From Megaera polyxenophila (GTDB taxonomy: Bacteria > Pseudomonadota > Alphaproteobacteria > Rickettsiales > Rickettsiaceae), in NCBI RefSeq assembly GCF_029982035.1, contig NZ_CP104166.1, positions 682,001 through 746,000 on the forward strand: 64,000 nucleotides of DNA, in the 5' to 3' direction. Below are positions 9,080-18,346 of the stretch, piece after piece; the first letter of the stretch is position 1, and every line of letters begins with the position of its first letter. A model generated the notes under the pieces. It searched no databases, had not been told where the DNA came from, and saw nothing but the letters and a program-made list of their open reading frames with translations. Made by a program: the position numbers and the translations under genes.

Positions 9080-10208
9080 TTAACCCACCAATTAAATACC
9101 CGACTTAGGCGGCATATTTTACTTCTTTCGCCTGAAATAATCTTTTGATATGTTCTGGGTTATTTTGCAGAGTCCTTAGGTAAGATTTTAAATTCCCTTG
9201 GAGTTCAGATTTTGTAAGAGGTATATGTTTCCTATTTACATTTCTTTTTAAATCGTTGTTTAAATATTCATCCGGATTATGTTGCGGAGTATACGGAGGC
9301 AGAAAAAATAAAGAAATTTTCTTTTTATGTTTCCGAGTCCATATTTGTACTTTTTTGCTATGATGAACCTTGAGATTATCTAGGATTAAGAAGATTTTTT
9401 TCTTGGAGTATTTTACCAACCTCCGTAAAAATTCTATAAATACATTTGTTTTTAGTGTCTCTTCGTACAGCATAAACCTTAGCTTACCGTTATTTGTAAC
9501 AGTGGATATCATGTTTATACTAAATCTCTTCGATTTATGAATCACAACAGGGGTTTTTCCTTTTAAAGAATAGCTTTGTAATACCTGACACTCTTGTTTT
9601 ATCCCTACTTCGTCGCACCAATGTATTTCTGCCTTTTCATATTCTGCTTGCTTGGCTATTGACGGATATTCTTCATCTAACCAAAATTGAACCCTTTTGG
9701 GTTGCTGCTCATATGCTAACTTCTTTGGCTTTTGTGCAGTATACCCCCATCTTCTTAAATATTCGCCTATTGTACTTAGGGGAAGAAAAAATCCACAATG
9801 TTTTTTGATGAGTGCATTAACTGATTTTCTTGACCATAATGCTGATTTGATATTGTGATCTTCTGGTCTAGAGATATTTACGTACCCTTGTATTATTTTA
9901 CTTTGATCTTCGGTTATAAGCCTTTTCTCTCCTATCTTTCTACCTCTTAACTTCCCACTAATTGCGTACTTGTCGCCTCTCTTTTCCCTCCTTACCCATT
10001 CATTTACTGTCTGGCGACTCACTCCTATTAATTCACCTACCGACGATTGACTCTCTCCTCTTTTTACTAGTTTTAGAGCAATCTTTCTCATCGACGCTTG
10101 TGCGCTTATTGATAATTTCCTAAAATCTTCACTTTTTGACATTATTGCATTATACAAATTCCTTCCTTCTTGGCAATAGTTATGTCGGGTATTTAATTGG
10201 TGGGTTAA
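9080..10208 (-). mobile_element. IS630-family element inside phaC
   Basis: 1129-bp element with perfect 25-bp terminal inverted repeats (9080-9104 and 10184-10208), flanked by the TA duplication (9078-9079 and 10209-10210) typical of IS630/Tc1-mariner transposition. The transposase stop codon directly abuts the left repeat. Perfect ends, an intact gene and exact restoration of phaC on removal point to a recent insertion. Confidence 0.95.
9105..10142 (-). CDS. IS630-family transposase
   Basis: 345-aa DDE transposase starting MSKSEDFRKLS. The N-terminal helix-turn-helix includes VGELIGVSRQTVNEWVRR. The catalytic triad is visible as HWCDEVGIK (first Asp), FLILDNLKVHHSKK (second Asp) and the C-terminal NPDEYLNNDLKR (Glu). 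I start it at 10142. The reading frame stays open upstream into phaC, giving an apparent 637-aa chimera, but the in-element ATG gives the family's normal length. Confidence 0.92.
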   Translation of the reverse strand: MSKSEDFRKLSISAQASMRKIALKLVKRGESQSSVGELIGVSRQTVNEWVRREKRGDKYAISGKLRGRKIGEKRLITEDQSKIIQGYVNISRPEDHNIKSALWSRKSVNALIKKHCGFFLPLSTIGEYLRRWGYTAQKPKKLAYEQQPKRVQFWLDEEYPSIAKQAEYEKAEIHWCDEVGIKQECQVLQSYSLKGKTPVVIHKSKRFSINMISTVTNNGKLRFMLYEETLKTNVFIEFLRRLVKYSKKKIFLILDNLKVHHSKKVQIWTRKHKKKISLFFLPPYTPQHNPDEYLNNDLKRNVNRKHIPLTKSELQGNLKSYLRTLQNNPEHIKRLFQAKEVKYAA

Positions 10209-11018
10209 TAACCATTTAATTAACGAATTTTCCTCAGATAAATCCAGTATGTAATATTTATTAATCCAGGGTGGCAATATAAATATAGGAATTGAATGCA
10301 CATTTTTTTTGGAAGCATAACAAATCAATTGTATCAAATCATTCTGGAAAATTACCTTTCCTTTTGTAGTTGCCAGATTTTTACCAATTTTAAAGTAAGA
10401 TTTATCTGTAGTAGAAATAGTTAGTAAAGAGCCTGATTTCTTAATATCTAAAAGGAAATTTTCCATTCCTTTAACAATGTTGCTCATCCCACTTTCTAGA
10501 GATTCTCTTATTACTTCTGGATTGCTAAAAGCAAAATTTGAAGGGGAAAGAGCATCGATAAACTGGCTGGTTATAAACTCTAGAAACCTTTTTCCGTCAT
10601 TATCCAATTCATATTGTCCGACGGTTTTCTTTATCCAGTCCGCAGAAATCATGTAATATTTCTTAATGAATGCAAAATAAAGACTTTGTTGCCATGCAGG
10701 ATCTCTGAACCTTTTATCAGTAAAAGAGAGATCTTGCTGATCATCTGATTTTTTTCCCGTAAATTTTGCTACTGAATCAGCGATTAGTTTTTGCAAATTA
10801 TGGATATATTCCAGATTTATATCGGTAAACTTTTCAGGATGCTCAAAAATTTGCTCAAATAATTTACTAGCTATTTCCGTAGATTTATCGGCGTCGTACA
10901 AATCAGATGGCATTGGAGGCAAGGACTTATTTTGTGCAAGCTGCATAATTATTTCCTGATAATATATACCAGCCTTTTTAATATTTTCTATAACATCATC
11001 TCCAGATATTTTAGACAT
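10209..11018 (-). pseudogene. phaC: phaC 5' fragment
   Basis: First 270 codons of PHA synthase, with the class I N-terminal region including FRDPAWQQSLYFAFIKKYY and a stretch PIFILPPWINKYYILDLSE that precedes the catalytic domain. The frame runs on without a stop into the IS630 element and through its transposase, so translation would give a PhaC-N/transposase fusion. The nucleophile and His of PhaC are in the other fragment (8139-9079). It starts 10 bp downstream of the MFS-like gene and was probably in an operon with it. Confidence 0.92.
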
Positions 11019-11028
11019 TTTTATATAC

Positions 11029-12201
11029 TTACCATTTTTCTAACTGATTTCTCTGATAACGATACAGGTAATAAAGAAGTGTAGTACCTAGAATAAGACA
11101 AATAGGAATTAAAAAATTATATCTATCGTCATTAACGTCAGCATTTTCTGCGGCTATATAACTGCAGAAATATCCTACAGCTCCAGCTAGCGTGTATAAT
11201 ATTATTGCTAACTGTAAATAAAAATCGGTAAATTTTGCAGCTATTATTAAGAGATTAGAGCAAAAATATAAATATAAAAATATAGTTATCAGAAACCAGG
11301 AAATTGAGCTTAACAATATATCATTAGACCAAAAAGATATCGAGCTAAACATAAGTAATAAAGCAGTAATACATGCTATATTGATTTTATGTGGGTTGTA
11401 ATTAAAAATAAATTTTGATAAAAAAACTGCAAGCAACAATATACCAGCAAAAATATAATACCTTATGTTCGATACCGATATCATCAATAGGTTATCAGTG
11501 AATTTATACGTTTCATACCCATAAAACACTGTCATTGTAATGTAAAAGATAGAAAAAGATGCTAATAATTCTAGATCTATATTTTTTAGCACTATCAAGC
11601 TATTTACTGGCTTGGTTTTTAACTGATGAAAACAAGAGCTTAGCAAAAAACTACACAAGAAAATTGTTATTGGTATGATATTTACTATGACCAGTATACG
11701 TATCAAAACTAAGTCAGGAGAGTCTGTTCCTAGAAATATATAATATAAGACTATTTGTGCTAAAAAATATGCTATAAAAATACTAAAAAGAAAAAAGGCT
11801 ATAGAATATTTATGAGTTATTCTCTTATCGCTGAATATATAATAAAGCAAAGAAGTTATAATAACCGAATTGGTGAGAGAATAAATCATAGGATAAATTT
11901 TCTGGAATAACTCAGAAAATGTGGAGAAACCTACATTATATACGCTTAAAGCATAAATTAACAAATTAAAAATGATAATTTTCTGGAGGTGAAAATAATT
12001 ACTAAAAAAAAGTAGCATTAAACTGCCTATGAGGTAGCCCAGTATATCATAATGGTATACTTGGTCTAAAAGACCGGCAGGAATTTCCTTAAAAACCAAA
12101 ACTTGTTCTACTACCTGAATATTTACTATTGCAGCAAACATATATGTCGTTATGCAGATAAAATAAGGAATAGATGCCTTATAATTAATCTTTGTATTCA
12201 T
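11029..12201 (-). CDS. Polytopic membrane protein, MFS-like
   Basis: 390-aa, very hydrophobic protein with about 12 predicted membrane helices and a short charged C-terminus (LYRYQRNQLEKW). The topology resembles a major facilitator transporter, but I cannot see a family signature that fixes the substrate. Rickettsiae have many such carriers for host metabolites. It lies 10 bp upstream of phaC on the same strand, so the two probably share a transcript. That is not enough to assign a role in storage metabolism. Confidence 0.7.
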   Translation of the reverse strand: MNTKINYKASIPYFICITTYMFAAIVNIQVVEQVLVFKEIPAGLLDQVYHYDILGYLIGSLMLLFFSNYFHLQKIIIFNLLIYALSVYNVGFSTFSELFQKIYPMIYSLTNSVIITSLLYYIFSDKRITHKYSIAFFLFSIFIAYFLAQIVLYYIFLGTDSPDLVLIRILVIVNIIPITIFLCSFLLSSCFHQLKTKPVNSLIVLKNIDLELLASFSIFYITMTVFYGYETYKFTDNLLMISVSNIRYYIFAGILLLAVFLSKFIFNYNPHKINIACITALLLMFSSISFWSNDILLSSISWFLITIFLYLYFCSNLLIIAAKFTDFYLQLAIILYTLAGAVGYFCSYIAAENADVNDDRYNFLIPICLILGTTLLYYLYRYQRNQLEKW

Positions 12202-12446
12202 AAATATTTATTTGCTAAAATATCGATGGTGGTATATAAATTTCGTTTAGACTGTGGTCATTTAGCGAATTAGTTTAACTAAAAAGACGCATATCTAATA
12301 AACCTAAAGAGTATACTAATTATTGAAAAAGCTAAAGCCTTTAGCAATTAATTAAATGTATATTGAGGGCAATTGATGCAAGTTTGCTATCAATTCGAAT
12401 CATTTTAGTATCCACAGGTAAAGAATTTAGAAAAAATTATTTTGAT

Positions 12447-14555
12447 ATGAAAAAAAGAATTTTAATAGATGCCAATTTCCCTACAGAAACAAGGATCGTT
12501 TTACTTGATAAAAATAATAATGTAGAGGACGTTGAATATAGTTCGGTCAACAAAAAACAGATCAAAGGAAATATATATTTAGCCAAAGTAACTAGAGTAG
12601 AACCTGCCTTGCAAGCTGCTTTTGTTGATTATGGCGACGAAAAAAGCGGGTTTCTTCCTTTTAATGAAATCCATCCTGATTATTATAATATTCTAGCCAG
12701 AGATAAAAAAGGTGATACCCCTTCATGGAATGAGCTCTTTCCACCAGAAATTACTTCTGAGGATTTGATGCAGACAAAGCAGCAAAATATCGGGAATGAC
12801 GTTATAGATAATGACGAAATTGATATTAGTAAAATAGAGAAATTAGTTGATGAAAAAATCCAGTCAGATTTTGATATAGAAGTCGAAGATAACGAAGTAG
12901 AAAGTTTTTCTAAAGAAGATGTACATAGTGATACAAGAAAAGCTTATAAAATACAGGAGGTTATAAAAAAAGGACAGATTCTTTTGGTACAAGTTACAAA
13001 AGAAGAGCGGGGCAACAAAGGCGTTTCACTAACAACTTACATATCGCTAGCTGGAAAGTATTGTGTATTAATGCCTAATAAGCCACTGCAAAATGGTATT
13101 TCACGCAAGATTTCCAATCATGATGAGAGAAAAAGATTAAAGGATATTATTAATAGCTTACTTTCCGGAAAAAACAAGGAAACCTCTAGTGTTATAGCCA
13201 GAACCGCCGGGGCTGGTCACACTTCATTAGATATCAAAAAAGATTATGAATATCTAGTTAAACTGTGGAATCGGATTAGGGAAGCTACCCTTAAGGCAAA
13301 TGCTCCTTCCTTTATTCATCAAGAAGACGGTCTCATATTGAAAACAATTAGGGACATGTTTGACCGCAACGTAAAAGAGGTAATAGTCCAAGGTACTACA
13401 GCTTTTAATATCTGTGTAAAATTTGTAAAAGATATTATGCCATATGCTTTAAATTCGATAAAAGAATATAAAAGTAATACGCCAATTTTTACTAAATTTA
13501 ATGTTGAAGATCAACTGGCAAAATTATACCAACCGATTGTTCAGCTGCCATCTGGGGGGTATATAGTCATTAACCCTACTGAAGCATTAATTTCAATAGA
13601 TGTAAATTCTGGTAGAGCTACCAGTGAGCGCAATATTGAAGAAATGGCTTTAAAAAATAATCTTGAAGCAGCAAGGGAAATAGCAAGGCAAGTAAAACTG
13701 AGAGATTTATCAGGGTTGCTTGTCTTAGACTTTATAGATATGGCCGAGGTTAGAAACCGTAAAATAGTGGAAAGAACTTTAAGAGAGTTTTTAAGCAAAG
13801 ACAAGGCAAGGATACAGACCTCTCATATTAGTAGTTTCGGTTTGCTTGAGATGTCAAGACAGAGACTACGACCGTCTTTTTTAGAAGTAAATTCCAATAT
13901 ATGTCTGCACTGTAGCGGTAAAGGAATCGTACGAGCCGATGAGTCTAATTCAATGTTAATACTAAGAACTATAGAAAATGAGATTTACAATAATAATTAC
14001 AATGTTGTAAATGTTTATGGGATTGCTTCATCAATGCTATATCTGCTCAATAACAAAAGAGAAGAAATAGCTTTTATTGAGAAAAAATATTCTATAAAAC
14101 TTAACTTTCACATTGATAAAGAAGCAACAGCTGATAGCTATTCAATAGAAAAAATTAAATTATCAGAAAAAAACAAATCAGAAAGTACAGTTAAACAACC
14201 ATTATTACAAGATATTAACGAAATATATACCGAAAATTCAGAAAGTAAAAAAACAAACCCTAAAAATAAAAAGGTTCAGAAACATAATCTAGTTCAGCAA
14301 AATCATTATAATGAAGAGGATTTAAAATCTGAGGTTGTTGAAAAAACTGAGGCTAGCGAAGGTGCTAAAGATATCGATACTAACAAAACTAATGATCAAG
14401 AAGAAGTAATTGCAGCAGAACCATTATCTACTGACCGTAATAAGCATGTTAGTAAATCTAGGAAAAGAATTAACAGAAGAAGAAGTAATTCACAGAGAAA
14501 TAAAAATTTGAATAATGAAAATCAGGATAAAACTGTTGTTAATAATAGAGAGTAG
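12447..14555 (+). CDS. rne: Ribonuclease E/G family endoribonuclease
   Basis: Single-strand-specific endonuclease for mRNA turnover and rRNA processing. From the ATG at 12447 (MKKRILIDANFPTETRIVLL, the family start) it is 702 aa; 28 further in-frame codons upstream do not resemble the family. An S1 domain (NIYLAKVTRVEPALQAAFVD) is interrupted by an acidic insert of about 110 residues. The catalytic aspartates are in ALISIDVNSGR and LLVLDFIDM, and the Zn-link is CLHCSGKG. The C-terminal 180 residues are charged and low complexity, ending in an Arg-rich tail, as expected of an RNA- or partner-binding scaffold. Confidence 0.93.
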   Translation: MKKRILIDANFPTETRIVLLDKNNNVEDVEYSSVNKKQIKGNIYLAKVTRVEPALQAAFVDYGDEKSGFLPFNEIHPDYYNILARDKKGDTPSWNELFPPEITSEDLMQTKQQNIGNDVIDNDEIDISKIEKLVDEKIQSDFDIEVEDNEVESFSKEDVHSDTRKAYKIQEVIKKGQILLVQVTKEERGNKGVSLTTYISLAGKYCVLMPNKPLQNGISRKISNHDERKRLKDIINSLLSGKNKETSSVIARTAGAGHTSLDIKKDYEYLVKLWNRIREATLKANAPSFIHQEDGLILKTIRDMFDRNVKEVIVQGTTAFNICVKFVKDIMPYALNSIKEYKSNTPIFTKFNVEDQLAKLYQPIVQLPSGGYIVINPTEALISIDVNSGRATSERNIEEMALKNNLEAAREIARQVKLRDLSGLLVLDFIDMAEVRNRKIVERTLREFLSKDKARIQTSHISSFGLLEMSRQRLRPSFLEVNSNICLHCSGKGIVRADESNSMLILRTIENEIYNNNYNVVNVYGIASSMLYLLNNKREEIAFIEKKYSIKLNFHIDKEATADSYSIEKIKLSEKNKSESTVKQPLLQDINEIYTENSESKKTNPKNKKVQKHNLVQQNHYNEEDLKSEVVEKTEASEGAKDIDTNKTNDQEEVIAAEPLSTDRNKHVSKSRKRINRRRSNSQRNKNLNNENQDKTVVNNRE

Positions 14556-14575
14556 TACCTTATTTTAATAACAAC

Positions 14576-15088
14576 ATGAAAATAAATCATCTCTTTTTCG
14601 CATCAAAAAATATCAAGATATTATTTTTTATGCTTGCCTTTTTTATGCAGGTTTCATGCGGTTTTAGACCTGCTTATAAAGCTGATGCGTATAACGAGAA
14701 TTTTCTTACATTTGTTGAAATAACCCCTATGAGAACTATTGAAGGAACAAATTTTTATAATCATCTAAAAAGCATTTTTCCGTCAGCGAAGAAGAGCCTT
14801 TATGTGTTGAATACGAAATTGTCGTTTAGTAACTCTTATAATGTTATACAGAGTAATTCTGATATTCTTCGGGAAACACAAAATATCAACGTTACCTATC
14901 AATTGATTGACAAAAAAGACCTAAAAGTCTTAACTTACGGTACTTTCTCTAAAATGAGCTCCTACAGTACTAATTTTTCGTTATATTCCAATTCGGTTAT
15001 AAGACAGGATTCTATGTCTGACTTAGCCGAGAATGCAGCTGAGGAAGTTCGCAATAGATTATTAATGTTTTTTAGTAAAAACCATTGA
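14576..15088 (+). CDS. lptE: LptE-like LPS-assembly lipoprotein
   Basis: 170-aa outer-membrane lipoprotein candidate. It has a signal sequence with lipobox ending at Cys28 (VSCGFRPAY); the CGFRP start of the mature protein is typical of alphaproteobacterial LptE. A following beta-rich domain has the YQLIDKKDLKVLTYG and SSYSTNFSLYSN segments that match the LptE pattern. LptE plugs LptD and helps insert LPS into the outer membrane. The gene follows rne by 20 bp. The assignment rests on pattern and length, because the family diverges fast. Confidence 0.7.
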   Translation: MKINHLFFASKNIKILFFMLAFFMQVSCGFRPAYKADAYNENFLTFVEITPMRTIEGTNFYNHLKSIFPSAKKSLYVLNTKLSFSNSYNVIQSNSDILRETQNINVTYQLIDKKDLKVLTYGTFSKMSSYSTNFSLYSNSVIRQDSMSDLAENAAEEVRNRLLMFFSKNH

Positions 15089-15108
15089 TAGAAAAACAAC
15101 TTTATTTT

Positions 15109-15339
15109 CTAATAATGTTTGGTTTTAATAGTGATAGCATGAAGCTTACTATGTAGTACTTCTGCTAAAGCTGTGTTAACTAATTTATGCTGTTTAACTA
15201 ATGGAATATTTTTAAATGAAGGATCGTTTATTTCTAAAGAATAATGATCTTGGTCTCCGGCTAAATCCTTTAATTTTATTTTTGCATTAGGAAATTTTTG
15301 TTGTAGTATTAACAATAATTCTTCTTCGGAAATGGCCAT
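15109..15339 (-). CDS. bolA: BolA family protein
   Basis: 76-aa BolA/IbaG-like protein, a partner of monothiol glutaredoxins in iron-sulfur cluster handling. The fold signature is visible in HYSLEINDPSFKNIPLVKQHKLV, with the conserved His and the VNTAL helix, followed by LHAITIKTK at the C-terminus. Length is typical. No glutaredoxin gene lies next to it here. It is convergent with the LptE-like gene, with 20 bp between them. Confidence 0.87.
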   Translation of the reverse strand: MAISEEELLLILQQKFPNAKIKLKDLAGDQDHYSLEINDPSFKNIPLVKQHKLVNTALAEVLHSKLHAITIKTKHY

Positions 15340-15515
15340 ATGTAAAAGTCTTGTTATTTAAGAAATTATATAATGGAAGCTACAAAAAAAATTTATAATT
15401 TGCAATCTTTAAATGTTCTAAAAAATACCGGTACTCTAAAAATTCTTTTAATTTGTTTTATTTGATAGGCAGCTAAGAAAATATTCTATATGTATTAGAA
15501 AATTCAAACCATTCC

Positions 15516-15543
15516 TTGCGAAATCCCAAACTAATAATATAAT
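15516..15543 (+). promoter_or_regulatory. Putative promoter of rsfS
   Basis: TTGCGA (15516-15521) and TATAAT (15538-15543) with 16-bp spacing, about 70 bp upstream of rsfS, in a 274-bp gap that otherwise holds nothing I recognise. Confidence 0.5.
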
Positions 15544-15613
15544 AATTCACAAAGGAGTGGTGGATATTAATTTCATCCTCTTAGATTAAATAATTATTAA
15601 CAAATAAAGGCTA

Positions 15614-15946
15614 ATGATTGATACTCCAAATGAGCTAAAGGACTTTATTGTCAAAATATTAGAAGATAAAAACGCTCAAAATATTACAGTACTTAAACTT
15701 GGCAATGAAATACCACTGGCAACATATATGATTTTTGCTAGTGGTAGATCTACAAAAAATATAACGGCAATCGCAGAACATATAGTGTATGAATTAAAAC
15801 ATACTGCGCAGTGGCCGGCTTCTGCTGAAGGTCTTAACAATTCAGATTGGATTTTACTGGATGCGGGAGACGTTATCCTTCATATTTTCCATCCTGAGGC
15901 AAGAGAAAAATTTAAACTCGAAGAATTATGGAGCAAGAAAAAATAA
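15614..15946 (+). CDS. rsfS: Ribosomal silencing factor RsfS
   Basis: 110-aa DUF143 protein that binds L14 and blocks subunit joining when nutrients are short. Family features seen are the MIFASGRSTKNITAIAEHI segment and the C-terminal WILLDAGDVILHIFHPEAR block. Length is typical. It is followed 63 bp downstream by the antiporter gene. Confidence 0.94.
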   Translation: MIDTPNELKDFIVKILEDKNAQNITVLKLGNEIPLATYMIFASGRSTKNITAIAEHIVYELKHTAQWPASAEGLNNSDWILLDAGDVILHIFHPEAREKFKLEELWSKKK

Positions 15947-16009
15947 GGATATAATATATCCTAAAGATGTAAGATATAAATGTAAATAAACTTAAAATTA
16001 GAGAACTTA

Positions 16010-17740
16010 ATGCAGAGTCAGGTTTTAGTCGTAATTATTATGCTAATCGCAGCTGCAGTATTTGTGGTTGCTATTTTCAAAAGATTGAATCTGAGCCCAG
16101 TACTTGGTTACCTAGTTGCTGGAGCCATGATAGGAGATCATGGTATGAAAATTATTGCTTACGAACAAACTACTTTGCTTGCTGAATTAGGAGTCGTATT
16201 TTTATTATTCGCTATTGGGCTTGAACTTTCTATAGAAAGGCTCAAAGTTATGAGACGATATGTTTTTGGTCTTGGATCTTTACAAGTATTTATTACCGTA
16301 CTTCTTATTGCTGGTTCTATAGTTCTTGTAACAGGGGATAATGATTCTGCAATAATTATCGCAGGTGGTCTTGCATTGTCTTCAACTGCAATAGTAATGC
16401 AAGTAGTTAATGAAACAAAAAGCCAGTCTATGCAAATAGGAAGGGTTTCTCTTGCTATTTTACTGTTACAAGATTTTGTTGTTGTACCATTACTTGTTAT
16501 TGTGCCTATACTTGGAGGTAATGGAGAAGAACCACTATTAATTGTGCTTGTTTATTCACTTTTAAAGGCCGTGGTTGCCCTGGGAGTTATTTTTATTGCC
16601 GGTAGATTATTACTCCGGCCTTTGTTTTCTTTCATATCTTCGGATTCAGGTAGCGAGAGTAGTGAATTACCGATTGCCGTAACTTTATTAGTAGTTCTTT
16701 CAGCTTCTTGGGGAACGGAGCATTTTGGACTATCTCTTGCTCTTGGAGCTTTCGTGGCCGGAGTTCTTGTGGCTGAAACCGAATTTAGAGTTAAAGCCCA
16801 CGAAAGTATTTATCCCTTTAAAAGTTTGTTGCTAGGCCTTTTCTTCATGAGCGTAGGAATGAAGATTGATGTAATGGAAATATACTCACAAATATCAACA
16901 ATAATTACTTTTTGCTTAGCTTTGATCCTTTTAAAAGCAATTATTATTTCTGGGTTATGTATATTATTTGGCTTTAATAAGGGCGTAGCCGTTCATGCCG
17001 GGTTATTACTTTCTCAAGGGGGAGAATTTTCGTTTATTTTATTTAATCTTGGTAAAGAATATGGAGTTCTTGAAGAAAACGTTGCAAATATTTTATTGCT
17101 TGTTGTCACTTGTTCAATGGCTTTAACTCCCTTACTTGCTATGATGGGACAGAAATTTGCCGAAAAAATAGAAAAGGGACTAGGAAGAACTCCAGAACAA
17201 GTTATTGAATATGGGGCACGAGACCTAGCTAATCATGTTATTATTGCAGGATTTGGTAAAGTAGGCAAAATGGTAGCAAAAGTCCTTGAAGCAGAAGGAG
17301 TAAATTATATAGCACTGGATGTTAACGGCGAGGTTGTTGCAGAAGAGATAGCTAACGGCTTACCGGTTTTTGTAGGTGATGCGTCGCAAATAAGCAATTT
17401 AAAGGCCGTTGGAGCTGATAGAGCCTTAACTATTGTATTAACAATGAACAATGCAATTACCATCAAAAAAACAGCTAAGGCTATTAAAAATAACTTTTCT
17501 TCTCTTGAAGTTATTGTTAGATTAAAAGACTTAAAGAATTGTACGGAATTTTATGATATTGGAGTAACGACGATTATCCCTCAAGATTATGAAACTGGTT
17601 TACAGCTTGGCGGTGCTGTTCTGAAATCTGTAGGTATCAGTGAACATGAGATTAATCGGATAAAAACTCAATTTAGAGCAGGAAGTTATGTTGTAGTTAA
17701 ACAGGACAATACTTTACTTGAATCCGAAGAAGATGAATAG
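16010..17740 (+). CDS. Kef-type monovalent cation:proton antiporter
   Basis: 576-aa CPA2-family transporter. About 12 membrane helices occupy residues 1-385, with the conserved FLLFAIGLELS and LALSSTAIVMQVV motifs. A cytoplasmic RCK/TrkA-N domain follows, with the dinucleotide-binding HVIIAGFGKVGKMVAKVL and the acidic residue in YIALDVNGE. It probably exchanges K+ or Na+ for H+. The KefB/KefC/YbaL types cannot be separated by eye. It overlaps the SH3 gene by 8 nt. Confidence 0.9.
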   Translation: MQSQVLVVIIMLIAAAVFVVAIFKRLNLSPVLGYLVAGAMIGDHGMKIIAYEQTTLLAELGVVFLLFAIGLELSIERLKVMRRYVFGLGSLQVFITVLLIAGSIVLVTGDNDSAIIIAGGLALSSTAIVMQVVNETKSQSMQIGRVSLAILLLQDFVVVPLLVIVPILGGNGEEPLLIVLVYSLLKAVVALGVIFIAGRLLLRPLFSFISSDSGSESSELPIAVTLLVVLSASWGTEHFGLSLALGAFVAGVLVAETEFRVKAHESIYPFKSLLLGLFFMSVGMKIDVMEIYSQISTIITFCLALILLKAIIISGLCILFGFNKGVAVHAGLLLSQGGEFSFILFNLGKEYGVLEENVANILLLVVTCSMALTPLLAMMGQKFAEKIEKGLGRTPEQVIEYGARDLANHVIIAGFGKVGKMVAKVLEAEGVNYIALDVNGEVVAEEIANGLPVFVGDASQISNLKAVGADRALTIVLTMNNAITIKKTAKAIKNNFSSLEVIVRLKDLKNCTEFYDIGVTTIIPQDYETGLQLGGAVLKSVGISEHEINRIKTQFRAGSYVVVKQDNTLLESEEDE

Positions 17741-18212
17741 GATATTTGCTTGTTTAATTTTGTGGATAAATATTAGTTCTCTAGCTTTTGCTGATATTTC
17801 CAAAGAAAAGTTACCAATTCCAAGGTTTGTAACAATTAAATTTGACGAAGTAAATGTAAGAACCGGGCCCGTGATAGATTGCCCTATTGAGTGGGTATTT
17901 ATTCGCAAAGGGGAACCGGTAGAGATAATAGCTGAATATGAGCAGTGGAGAAAAGTACGGGACATACATGGAGAAGGTGGCTGGGTACATGCAAGTGCTT
18001 TATCGGCTAAAAGATCGGTCATCGTAGTGTCAAAAAATATTACTCCTCTAATTGCTTTACCTGGTCGTTATGATGATGTAGTAGTTCAGCTAAAACCTAA
18101 GATTCGGTGTAATTTGATAAAGTGCAAAGAGGATTGGTGTCAAGTGGTGTGTAAAACCTACAAAGGATGGATTGTAAAAAAACTTCTCTGGGGTATCTAC
18201 CCAGATGAGTGA
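17733..18212 (+). CDS. Secreted bacterial SH3-domain protein
   Basis: I start it at the ATG at 17733, preceded by GAAGAAG. A TTG start at 17718 is possible but would put charged residues before the signal peptide. The 159-aa product has a signal sequence ending near LAFA and then two SH3-like units: VNVRTGPVIDCPIEWVFI with the WRKVRD and GEGGWVHAS strands, and a second with LPGRYDDVVVQL and GWIVKKLLWG. Such proteins sit in the periplasm and often bind peptidoglycan. The exact function is unknown. It is translationally coupled to the antiporter gene. Confidence 0.85.
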   Translation: MNRIFACLILWINISSLAFADISKEKLPIPRFVTIKFDEVNVRTGPVIDCPIEWVFIRKGEPVEIIAEYEQWRKVRDIHGEGGWVHASALSAKRSVIVVSKNITPLIALPGRYDDVVVQLKPKIRCNLIKCKEDWCQVVCKTYKGWIVKKLLWGIYPDE

Positions 18213-18346
18213 ATCAATGACATTGAAATGAAGTAAGGTTCATTTTTTTCTGACGGTAGGATTTAAGTGCCTATTTTGAATCTACACACTTAAAAAGACA
18301 GAGCCAAATCCAATCCAAAGAAATTTAACTTATTTGCAGTTCTCGT

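Noticed and set aside
9105..11018. A genuine 637-aa PhaC-N/transposase fusion protein
   Set aside because: The IS630 inverted repeats and TA duplication show that it is a by-product of insertion; the transposase has its own start at 10142.
12363..12446. Longer N-terminus for RNase E
   Set aside because: The 28 upstream codons do not resemble the family, whose conserved start MKKRILID is at 12447.
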